DNA of 64,000 nt from Collybia mongolica (Eukaryota > Basidiomycota > Agaricomycetes > Agaricales > Clitocybaceae). The DNA lies in NCBI GenBank assembly GCA_013420905.1, contig JAAXNY010000001.1, positions 4,774,001-4,838,000 on the forward strand, in the 5' to 3' direction. The notes under the pieces were generated by a model. That model was given only the letters and a program-made list of their open reading frames with translations. It did no database searches and was not told where the DNA came from. A program made the translations under genes and the position numbers. Positions 23,736-34,505 of this stretch are shown here, piece by piece. The number at the start of each line of letters is the position of its first letter. Position 1 is the first letter of the stretch.

Positions 23736-25192
23736 CTAATGAGTTTCCGATCTAGAGACATGTCGTATCAATCTCGGAGGCGTCTTAAGGGGGGGAGGGG
23801 ATTGCCAATCGTGTTTAGCCCTTCCCAGCCTCACGTCTTTATTAGCCCTCTTCTCTTCTTCTCCTTCTTTATCCTCCTCTCTATGCTGGTACTCGTCATA
23901 ATCCTCTGCAATCCGCGCAATCTCCTTTCGCAGACTTCGAGCATCGCTCTTCAGGTCTATCCATTGTTCTATATCCAGGCCACGAGATTTATACAGAGCT
24001 TCACGCCTCGCAGAGATGGACTGGTCTAAGACGGATGAATAGGAGACCTCGCGGCCTTGGTATAGGAACCTAGTGTAGAATGTTTAGCTGCCGATGTCAG
24101 AAACTAGGACGAAGGCGCACCATAGATAGCCACATATCACTGTAGACAAGCCAGAAAGGTATGTAATCGGTTCCATAACATCCCTAGTTTTGTACAAAAT
24201 GATCAGTGTCGTGAATTATACGATACCTCGAAACGCACGCACCACCCATAGTCCCAGAAAGTGAGGCGTGCCACAGCACCCCAATATGCTATCAACATCC
24301 CGAACCCCCCTATTGCCATTTGTTTTGCACCTCTTTGTGCTTCCCTGTCACATTCCCGCTTCAAACCCTCCATCGCCCCAAGCTTCCGCTCGATATCAGC
24401 GAGCCTCCTCCGCAGAAAACGCGTCCGATCGGCAAAAGTGGGCACCTCAACGTCAATGATGGTCTCTTCTCCGTTTTTTCCCGTTATGGTATGTCTCCTT
24501 GACGCACTGGAAAGATGAGACTGTGATGATGGCCCGTATGATATGGCGATGGAGAATTTCGCAGCGCGTGCGGCGGCCCGTATAAAATCGCCGACGTCGG
24601 TGGAATCAGACCACTGGAAAACCTGGCCTCGGGGTGACGTGCTTCGGAATGAGATGCTTGGCGTTGCAGGTGCAAGGGAGGCGAGTATGAGTCGACTGGC
24701 ATGCGAGAGCGGCTGGGAAGGATGGAGCAGGATAACCGTAGGCGGTGGGAGCTTAGCTTTGGAATCGCCTGGAGGTAGTTCACCCCTTCCGTTTGCAGAG
24801 GTGGATAAGCGGCCCAGTGGCAAGATCAACTTGAATAAGTGCGAAGATGTAGGCGATAATTTGCCTAAGATAAATGTTACTTGAGTTTCGTACGAAAAAT
24901 GATACTAGCTGGCTCTACCTTTTCCTTCCGTCACATCATCAAAATCATCTACACCGTTCTCGAGTCCACCATTCGACATCCCCGTCCCTTCTCGCCACTT
25001 CGCGGCGGGTGACGCTTCAGCGAGAAATCCCGAATGCCCGACATTTATGTTCTCAGTAGCGGCGGAATTACCATTAACATAGTATCTACACCCCAATGCC
25101 CTGGGGTAAGTGCGTGTCCAGTCATAACGCAGGTAAGCCACTACTCGATGACGAAAAGCAGATTGGAGGGCAACAGTGGACCAAAAGGACAT
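23736..25192 (-). CDS. MCU: Mitochondrial calcium uniporter pore subunit MCU (430 aa)
   Basis: Spliced as complement(join(23736..24069,24121..24183,24243..24864,24919..25192)), 1293 nt, phase-consistent GT-AG introns. It forms the calcium-selective channel of the inner mitochondrial membrane. The selectivity filter WDVMEP (about residues 299-304, with the pore-lining Asp and Glu) is created across the exon 2/3 junction and is flanked by TM1 (AIGGFGMLIAYWGAVARLTF) and TM2 (YLSGLSTVICGYLWFLY). Before TM1 is a coiled coil (RTRFLRRRLADIERKLGAME), after TM2 a second charged helix (DIEQWIDLKSDARSLRKEIA). The N-terminus is rich in Arg, Ser and Ala, as for an import signal, but the exact start is uncertain; 25192 is the first ATG giving such a leader. 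Confidence 0.92.
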
Positions 25193-25732
25193 AAATTGTG
25201 GCGCTATACCCACTGAAGAATGGAGAATGCTGAAAGAGAGTAAATGTGGATTTGCGATCGTTGGGGAGTAAGGCGCCCATGAGGATATTGGCGACGACGA
25301 TGACAATCACCTTTCGGGGCTAACGTCATCGTGAACTCATGGTGAACGATCACGTGACGACTCTGGACCGCGACTCGGGTCTTGGGATTCAAAACATGGC
25401 GTAGCAAATAAGGCCCCTCGATTCTCGAAAGCCCAGTGCGAGCCTCTAAGAGAAACTTATAGTGGTGACAATCACCTAAAAAGCCTTTGGTACGTCCAGA
25501 AATATCATGGTGGGCTCAAAAGATCTCAAGGCCCTTGTCATCAGAAATAAATCTCAACGCGACATCTCGCGTTTTGTATGATTTCCGCATATTCCTTTTT
25601 TTTTTAAATAAATGGTCCCATTTTGCATATTTGACGCTAGCTTCCCGAAAATATAGGAAAGCTTCCAGGGGCCCAGAAAATAGCCAATAACAAAGCGATC
25701 GTCCTAGCCTTCAACAATGAATTTGTCTAATT
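25193..25732. other. Intergenic, no gene seen
   Basis: This is the MCU promoter region and the 3' flank of the next minus-strand gene. No repeat or ORF of interest. Confidence 0.5.
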
Positions 25733-27054
25733 CTACACCGCAGAATTCATGAAAGCCCCTTCACCCGAAACCCGCAACACTTTGTCTAAAAAGCGAGAAT
25801 CGTTTGAAGGCGTCTCTTTTTCTGTGATATTCGAATTATGAAGCTGGCCCCCACTAACAGAGCCTGTGGTCAAGCTGTCCCCATCCCGTTGGAGTTGAGT
25901 GTGAATAAACAGTGGTGCTGGCGCGTTGTGACTCTTCCGGAACAAAATCGTGCTTACATCGCGAGCGTCTTCGCTCTCGTGCCCCAACTTTGTGTGGAGA
26001 AACACGCGGCACGCCAAGATGTTCGTTACTCCGACGGCGGGAGTCAAGAACATCGACCGATAAGGTGTCGGGATCCCAGGGATGAATTCCAAGATCAATA
26101 CGAGTAAGTTGGCAAGCATGGCACCCCTATTGTGATGCGAACCTTAGCCCATTGATAGTACCCAGAAAATTGAACAGAGACATACATGTAGTACTTCTGT
26201 CCATCGTGCAACATCCCTTTTGAAAATGCTGGGAGGTATCTGCCGAACAGGTCAAAGCGCCTGTTTGAGACGGGATCATTACTCTTCAGGATGGAAAGTT
26301 GGCTATTCGAGAGGCGCCACGTAATCGCGACGAAGACACAGGTATCAAAGGTCACCAGTGTTATATTGGCAGCACTGCGATACGACTTGAAGTTGGAGAA
26401 GGCGCAGTATTTGGTTGTTCCGATGTGCACGCCCGAAAGGCTCAAGACGGATGTCAGGGAGCCACCAAGGACAGTTACCCATAAAAGGAAGAAACCGGCC
26501 GTGATATAAGTGTTCCGGTTGAATATCGCGCGCACACGGAGGAAGAATAGAAGGGCAGTGGACGATAGGGTGACATGATATACTGCACATGTTACTTTCG
26601 ACAAGGCGACACAATTGTCAACGGGTGCGGCTATAATATATTCGTCAGAAGGGTTGTGAGACATGGAGTCGTGGGTGGAGGAGTACTCTGGAAAACTGAA
26701 GCCACAATCATGTACAACAGGGTGCTCCATCTAGAGTAAATGACTGACTAAGTAAAAGAAAGGAAATCATGGGAATAGACTAACCTTGACAAAAAATATA
26801 TAATTGTTGGTAGAGTGATTCGAAATTGGGTCACGAGTTTGTAGTCACTATGCATGTGAGTCAAAACGTCCCAGATGAGAACCTATAGTCCCATCGAGGT
26901 AAGTCGGACGGTTGAATACCAGGTGTGCAATACCTACACTCAACCCTCCTACAATAACATATTCCGTGATGGTCTTCTGATACGCCTCATCAGGTGGCAG
27001 GAACGCCATCGGTGTGAACGGGTTAGGGAGGTGGATGTCCGTCGAGTTGACCAT
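25733..27054 (-). CDS. Multi-pass membrane protein, paralogue a (365 aa)
   Basis: Spliced as complement(join(25733..26126,26186..26630,26687..26730,26785..26882,26938..27054)). Exon lengths 117, 98 and 44 nt are identical in all four paralogues of this window. About seven hydrophobic segments are visible, for example YVIVGGLSVLIWDVLTHM, LPTIIYFLSR, CAVYHVTLSSTALLFFLRVR, ITAGFFLLWVTVLGGSL, ITLVTFDTCVFVAITWRLS and AMLANLLVLILEFIPGI. A hydrophilic Ser/Thr-rich tail of about 80 residues follows. This architecture recurs in large unannotated families of basidiomycete 7-TM-like proteins (I associate it with the DUF6533 type but cannot confirm). Function is unknown; a receptor-like role is only a guess. 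Confidence 0.8.
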
Positions 27055-28269
27055 ACTTCTGATGCTGCCGAGATCGAAAGGAAAAGATTAAAAGGGCCGA
27101 ATCTGCCCATACACACTCGTTCACGTTCTGTCTTTATGGCCAGTAGAAACGGCATAGTTGCCCATGGCAGTTCAAGAAACAGGGGTCAGGCATCAAAATC
27201 AGCAATATATATACTTTGTGGAGCCTTGCTTCAAGTCGTCTGCGGAGACGCCATGTAGGAACGGTGTGAAATGTAGCATCATGTGTGTGTATTACGATAT
27301 TCTCGGTGGTGTATTTCCTTTTTCGGCCCTTTTGAATTAGGTTGGTCACCACCCGGATCGAGCCTTGAGGGTGCAAATCACGTCTCGTGTCATATTCAGG
27401 CTATTCCTCACAGATAAGTGGTTTCAATACTAGACATGATTTACATACGTGGGATTGGGTACACGCAGTAACCCCATGAGACCCGTTTTATCGCTGGCGC
27501 CCTTCTCAACCATCAGTCAGAATCGACGCCTGGACTGATGAACGAGCGTTATATCAGGATGCCGCCCCAGCTCTTGAAATAACTGCATCCAAGCCGGACG
27601 GATTGACGAGGAGCACATGAACATACCAGTAATTGACACACGAGAGAATCGATGGTTGGGGTAAATGCCGCCTTACGGCGTCATCAGTAGTCCAGCGCAT
27701 CCCGCTAGAATGGTTTAGGCAGTTTTATAAATGCTCTTGCAAGAATAGCATGTTTGAATTCGAACGAGCGGGGCGGGACTCCATTTCCTGTAAAAGAAAT
27801 AAGAAATTATAGTTTTGATTGCTGGCTGACTTGGTACCATATGGTAAAAAGTGATCGGTTAAGATTGTCGATGTGTGCTAATCGTGGCGGTGCTCGAGGC
27901 TCACCGAGGGTGGACCCTTGGACTCATAATCAGGTTCGGGTAGAGTATTAGAGGTGGGCCGTGAGTAAATTCTCGAAGGATGGGTGAGGTGAGAGTCAGG
28001 TGGGAGCTGAACTCAACTTTGGCGTGTGCAAAACAAAGAGGATTATGGCAACTTGCGGCACGAAAACGGGTCGAAGCACTAGGTCAAGGATAAGTAGTTA
28101 TAAGTTGAGAGTTAAACTTAGTCTCGATTCGTTGACTCGCGAGTTCTGCTCATCGGGTAGCGCGATTGTCACTGATATGAGATGCGGCGAGCTTAGGGTT
28201 GTTTTGGCGAAGATTTCGAATTGTGCTGCTAACTGAAACATAGAGATACGTCGCTTCGCCCCGCAGATA
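27055..28269. other. Intergenic between paralogues a and b
   Basis: It holds the promoter of paralogue a (TATATATA at about 27205-27213) and the 3' flank of paralogue b. No other gene was recognised. Confidence 0.45.
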
Positions 28270-29587
28270 CTACACCGCCGAATCAAATCCCCCTTCTCTC
28301 GAAAAGCTCTCCGTTCTGTCCGAGACGCGAGTATTGGTCGAAGCCACCTTTGTTTCGGCTTCGCTCGCACTATGAAACTCGCTCTCGGTAACAGAGGTCG
28401 TTGTCAAGCCAAATCCCTTCCGTTGCTTTGTGATATGGATATGCAATGGCGCTGGCGTGTTGCCGCTCTCGTGGAACTGCATCGTGCTCACTTCGGGGGC
28501 ACGAGTGTCTTCACTTTTGCGCCTCAACTTGGTGTTGCGAAACACGCGACACGCCATGATGTTCGTCAGCGCGAGGGCGGGAGCCAAAAAAGTTTCTTTG
28601 TAAGGGCCTGGGACTGGGGCAAAGTCCAAGACTACCACAAGTATGTTGGCGACCATGGCTACCCTGTTAGCCGAAGGTTACATTAGTTCATGCTATAGAA
28701 AATCGGACATGGATTTACATGTAGTACTTCTGTCCGTCATGCAACAATGCCTTTGTAAACACCGGAAAGTATCTGCCGAACAAAACAAAACGGGTTTTCG
28801 AAAGGGGATTGCTGCCCTTCTTGATGGAAAGCTCGCTGTTCGAGAGGCGCCAGGTGATTGCGATGAAGACGCAGGTGTCAAACACGGCGAGTGTAATGTT
28901 CGCAACGGCGACACGGGTGGACTGCAGGTTCGAAAAGGTACAGTATTTGGTGTTGCCAATGTGTACGCCAGTAGCACTCAAGACCGATGTCAATGACCCA
29001 GCAACAACTACTACCCACAAAATGAAGAATCCGGTGGTGACATAGGTGTTCCGATTGAATATTGCACGCACACGCAAGAAGAACAAGAAAGCAGTAAATG
29101 ACACGATGACGTTATACATCGCGCATATCATTTTCGTTAAGACTACGCAGTCATTTAAGGGTGCGGCTATACCCTGGCTGTCAGATCGATGCAAGGTACA
29201 GCAAAGAAGTACTTGCTGTGGAAAACCGAGAGTATAATCGTATACCACAGGGTGCACCACCTATTGAGAATGTACAACTAAGTAAGATACGGAAACCGGC
29301 TGCAGCAGAGCTAACCTTGATATGAAATATACAATTGTTGGTAGGTTGGTGCGATATTGGGTTACAAGTTTATAATCGCTGGGTAAGTGAGTCAAAATAT
29401 CCCAGAGTTGGATCTAAAATCTCATCAAAGTAAGTTAAACAGTTGAATGCCAGATATATACAATACTAACGCTCAACGCCCCTGCAGCAACGTGACTCGT
29501 GATGGCCATCTGGTATGCCTGCTCGGGCAGCACGAACGCCATCGGCGCGTTAGGATTAAGGAGAGGAAAGTTTGATGAGCTAGCCAT
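28270..29587 (-). CDS. Multi-pass membrane protein, paralogue b (366 aa)
   Basis: Spliced as complement(join(28270..28663,28719..29166,29217..29260,29316..29413,29471..29587)). Conserved segments are LWDILTHLPSDYKLVTQYR, AMYNVIVSFTAFLFFLRVR, TTGFFILWVVVVAGSLTSV, AVFDTCVFIAITWRLSNSEL and GRYFPVFTKALLHDGQKYYM. The third intron must use a GC donor (GCAAGT at 29216-29211) to keep the frame and the exon length shared by paralogues a, c and d. The tail is Ser/Thr-rich and hydrophilic. It looks intact. Upstream sequence (29690-29890) resembles that of paralogue d in reverse orientation. Function unknown. Confidence 0.8.
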
Positions 29588-32168
29588 ATTCTGGATATCC
29601 GCCACGAATCGACCAGGAGGGGGGCTCAGAAGCGTAGTGAATCCGTTCATGAAAAGCCTCCCAGCTTCTGTTTTTATAGCAATCAAAACATCACGTAACT
29701 GTTGCTGTTGCAGTTCAAGAAGCCCACGGTTGGATAAGTTGTATATATAGCTTGCCCAATTGAAAACGGCGTCGTGACCCGTCCAGTGTAATGGGACAAT
29801 CTACCCATCAGACAGCATGATGGTCCTTTATAGATCCTAGTACGCAGATGGCTCAGCTCGAGGGGATACATTAATAAGATGGTGTTTCAACTCTATAAAC
29901 GCCCCACGGTGTGGTGCTCCTCCACATGGTGCTGTTAGGATTTTCGCCTTGAGTTAAAGGCGGATGCGGTAATCAATTCGTGGCCGTCCGCTATTTGTGA
30001 GAGTCAGAGTGGCGAGGGTTATAGCCCAAGGGGATAGGCCTGCTATGCTGGTACTGAGTTTGTCTTGTGCGCAGAGCGACCCTTTGAGCGGGTTCCGAAG
30101 GCGGTGCACTCAAAGTTGATGCATTGATAGGTAGCGACACGAGGGCCCCACTATTGTGACAGCTAACGAGAAAATCGTAGATTGTGGGGGCCAAACGGGT
30201 TGTGATGTGAGGCCTGCCCAGTAACGAAAATAATGACCATAGGGTTGAATATTTTTTTGGAGGCTTTGGCTGGACCTACCAGCTATGTAATCAGGCACAC
30301 ACCCTAATCGAGGAGGCACGTGACCTTATGGCCGTTCCTCGCACCATTCCCAAGAATGTGCAAGTCACTAATCAACTTTCATTTCGACTAAAATTCCCCA
30401 CCTTGGGACCTCCCTTAGTACGACATCGAGTCTTGAATTGCCTTTGGAGGTAAAATGAACCGGTCACCACGATTGACCGAGGTCTATGCAAGCGATCGAA
30501 ATCTTATCTGATCTTTGCTTCGAGTACTTGGGCTTTCCCTCATGTCTCGTTTCTCTCGTCTTGCTTCTTTTCCCATTACTCACATAGAGGTCGTTAGTCC
30601 CTTTGGAACTCGAGATTTTTTCTTTCCCCCACCCCTCATGACTACTTACCCCTCTTCTTCCTTGCTTTTTCTCCTCTTTTTCTTTCTTCTGTTTTGCACT
30701 ATACTCCTGTAACTACAGTCGCCCGTGCCGGCTTGAGTTCGGCCTCCCTTCGCGGAGTCCGTGCGAAAGAGCTCAACATTCGAGTCTTTGGATTGTCTTT
30801 GAAGGTAAAACTTGTTGTTTCCGGCCTGACGGATCACGAGCCGAACCCACCCACCTACACCCAATACCTTCCCCCCAACTTGAAATAGCATCCATTCGAT
30901 GAACAATCACAACTCGCCTACAACCTATTCTTCCCAACGCCCGAATAACGCCCCCCAATATCTGTGACAGTTCCTACTCATGTGGTGCCGGCGGCGTCTT
31001 AGGCAGTACGTCTCAAGTTCCATCACAACGGACACACTTTACCATCCCTCTTTACAAATGAGATTCCAACGCGACGAGCTGCGGATCCATCCCCTTGACG
31101 AAATAGGTATAAATTTTCTCCCCCCACGGACGCGAGTCAAACCCTTCCGCAGAGCGTACCTCAAATCGGTACGGCCATGGCTGAATGAAGGAACGGCGGA
31201 TACATCGTGAGCTTGGTCCTCATCGACACCACCTCGGAGCTAACATCCCGACACGAACGATCCGGCCCTCCAGCGAAGAGTACTGTGAGTTCTGGTGAAT
31301 GGAATGTAGAGAGGTACACCCTTTTTCTCCGATATAAACTTGTTGACTCCCGACCGAACTCTAAACCACAGAGTCAGGAAAAGGCTTGGCACCCCATCAT
31401 CGGCCGACAACCCCCCCGCTCCCATCACGCAGAACCTGTCAGGGACCACTGATAAGAAATAAAAACGGGGATCACAAGGCCTCGTTCCTATAATAGAACA
31501 AAGTTCAGACCTAGCAACGAAATCAGTCCGGGGCTCGAACACGCACGCACTCCCCATGCGGGGTTACCTCACAATCGCACGTCTCAGCTTTGGAGCCGTC
31601 CAATAATATTCCAGGTGAGACTGTGAGAGAGAGAAGGAAATAGAAAGAAGCTTCTGGGGCCGCCAGCTTGTCATGTTGTATCCCGCGATCATGGCAAGGG
31701 TTGATGTCGGCTACGGTGCCAGACGTTCGTGGGTATCTCTTTTCCAAACTGGCCTCGTCGACACAGGCGGGTTCGAACTCGATTGCGTCCATGACTTGGT
31801 AGTACATGTGACTGAAGAACCGAAGCAGTTCGCCGCCCAATGTCGAACGACCTTCACCGACACCCAGACCATACACACGGTTTCAGGTTTGGTATCGTTA
31901 TGGTCTCATTTTATCTGGATAGTCATCACCATCGCTCCCTCTACCCATGGCCCTGTCGGCGCTGATCCCTCTAGATATTAATAGCGGTCAAAGGACCTGA
32001 TTAAGTGGTGATTATCAACGTGATTAATCGATGAATTATTGCCCTGATTATTGACGCTTAATCACGTCCCACTTTGGCTGTAAGCGAATTTGAGGTGATT
32101 TTTTGCATGAATCTTTGGGTGATTCTTATCGTGAACCGCTCTCTTGAGTCCCTGACTTATTTTCTTAT
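29588..32168. other. Intergenic, no confident gene
   Basis: A pyrimidine-rich stretch lies near 30600-30710. The ORFs at 30646-30906, 31240-31557 and 31523-31876 have no recognisable features. The only structured part is the paralogue b promoter at the left edge. Confidence 0.4.
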
Positions 32169-32176
32169 GTGTTTTC

Positions 32177-33667
32177 GAGGTCTTTACACTCCCCCACATC
32201 TTCCAGCGGATTCCGAGCGGAATCCTCAATTCCGACAGGAATCCGCTCGGATTCCTGTCGGAATTTTGGCTGCAGAAGTAATAGAAAATGGCTGTAAAAA
32301 TAGATAAAAATTCCGAACGGATTCCGCTCGGATTCCGAGCGGAATGAAATTCCACAGGAATTCCGGTTTCAGAATACTGAAATTCTGACAGAGTCCACAG
32401 GAATTCTATCGGAATTCCTGGATGGAATGCCGGAGCGTTGTGACGACGCGTTGTGGTCACGTGTTTGATTACTAATCAGATTAGTAATATAAATTTTATT
32501 TACACAAATTATATATACTATTTGTTATTAATAACATCACATAACGGCAGTGAAAACATGATTATGAGGCACGTGCAACGGTCACATTACCGTTGCCACG
32601 TCTTCGTTGGTTCTTTTCAACCACATCAACGACGTCCACCAAACCGCCAATGCCGACACCAACACCAACGCACCCACGCCGCCAACGCCAACGCATCGAA
32701 CGCCAACCGACGTCGACATGATGACGCACAAGACGGTGTGGGGAGAAGGATAGAAACGGACGCGGAACGAGGGGACGATGAGGAAAGGGCACCCCGAGGG
32801 GCAGAACCAGGTGAGTCATACACCGCCGCTCACCCACACGCTCACCATGCAGCACGTCCCCCTCCCCCCCACTTCAGGAACTCAAGACAAACGATACGGC
32901 CGCCAACAGCAATAGTGAGGAAGGCGGCAACGACAATGACAACAACAACGACGAAGACAGCAACAGCAACAGCAGCAACAGTGCCGACGAGGCCTGCGGC
33001 AACGACGGCAACAGCAGCGGCACCAACAACGGCGCGACAACAACAACAACAACTACAACAAAGACGACCACCACCACCACGAGGACGGCGGCGGCGGCGG
33101 CGGGGACGGGGACAGCGGCAAGTAGAGCGGCCAGTGCCGTCGCCGCTGAAGCGCAGGCCGCTGACAATGTCGCGGGGGCCGACGAGGACGACGGGGGGGC
33201 GGGGGCGGGGGCCCTGCCTATATTAAATTTATCTTATCATATATGTATTATATTTAGTAATAATACATGTTTTATCCTATTAATTATAGAGTGCTTTTTT
33301 ATCATACTCAACAGATTTTAAAAAGACAGGCTGAAAGAGAGTAATTTAGTACTTCAAAATGTTAGATATACTGTTGACTTTATTGACTGTTTTGACTTAA
33401 AACTTATGAATTCCGATCAGAATCCGAGCAGAATGTTGCGGAATTCCTTTGAGAATTTTCTTCTTCCACACTTTGTAAGAAATTCCTCAAAATTCTGTGT
33501 TCCGAGCGGAATCCGAGCGGAATATTGCGGAATTCCTCAAAGGAATTTTCTGTTTTAAAACTTTTTCAAAATCTTCCTGCATTCCTCTGGATTCCGATCG
33601 GATTCCTGTCGGAATTTCGGATTCCGCTCGGAATCCTCTGCAGGATGTGGGGGAGTGTGAAGTACTG
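32177..33667 (+). mobile_element. Non-autonomous DNA transposon, copy 1, with 8-bp target duplication GTGTTTTC
   Basis: The 8-bp direct repeats GTGTTTTC lie at 32169-32176 and 33668-33675. Terminal inverted repeats read AGGTCTTTACACTCCCCCAC on the left and, reversed, AGTACTTCACACTCCCCCAC on the right. Inside both ends are many palindromes built on TTCCGNNCGGAA (for example TTCCGAGCGGAA), at about 32210-32420 and 33410-33640. The core has an AT-rich segment and a low-complexity ORF (32453-33226, Ala/Thr/Gln/Arg/His-rich) that encodes no transposase. The same core, inverted, occurs in the element at 58077-59433. An 8-bp duplication fits hAT or KDZ-type transposases; which one cannot be decided here. 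Confidence 0.8.
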
Positions 33668-33675
33668 GTGTTTTC

Positions 33676-34310
33676 CCGTTTTGCGGAAGTGATGGAGATG
33701 GTATAACCTCGTCAAGTGGTTTGTTTTTAGCAGGAGAAAACTCATTGAGGGGTTTAGAGTTTCAGCCCAGGCAACACAATTCAGTCAGTGACCTAAGTTG
33801 ATAAGCTATCAACTAGACAGACTTTGGGAGACCAAAAACCAGATCAAGAATTGCATTGAATCACCTCTGGAGGTGAGTGGTGGCAGCAAGGTGATTTTTG
33901 GACCTCAAAAATGAAGCAATCATCCACGACAGCACGGGCACTTCCAAACTCTGTTTTTTTTCACCAACGCACTTGTGAATTTCATTTTGCTAGTGTTACT
34001 CTTGTCAATCCAACTTCACGATCGCGCAATCCGCATCAGGGAAATGAAGCTCCGCTGATTGGCTTTTCCCAATTTTTGACCTGCGACAGTTTAAAAAATA
34101 AAATCTCCGAAAATAAACTAAAATAAAAATAAATTTAAGGTAAAGCTAACCCTGCCGAGCGTCCCTATTGACTGTGACTTGAGAATCAACAGTAGAATTA
34201 AATAAAAGTCGCTTGCCGTTTTTCAGCTTTTTTTTCCGGTTGCTTGAACCTGCTTACTCCTGTACGGGTTGAAAAAAGCAAAATTGTGTAGAATGCTGAT
34301 GTGCTGATAT
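33676..34310. other. Between two transposons, no gene seen
   Basis: AT-rich sequence with no recognisable ORF. Confidence 0.45.
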
Positions 34311-34505
34311 TGGGGGTGGGCAATCCCTGTTACTTTTTGGAAGCGTGACGTCACTGCCTGTGACCAAAAACGTCACAAATCTTGATACACTCTGTTTCCT
34401 CACCTGTTTCCCCCACTTCTGGGCCACTATAGCCTTTATTTTTTTCCCAAAATAAATGTAATGTATATATGCTATGAATACAGCTAAATAAATCTCACAT
34501 AACCC

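Noticed and set aside
32453..33226. 257-codon plus-strand ORF as a host gene
   Set aside because: It lies wholly inside a transposon with defined borders, is low-complexity and open in several frames; no domain is visible.
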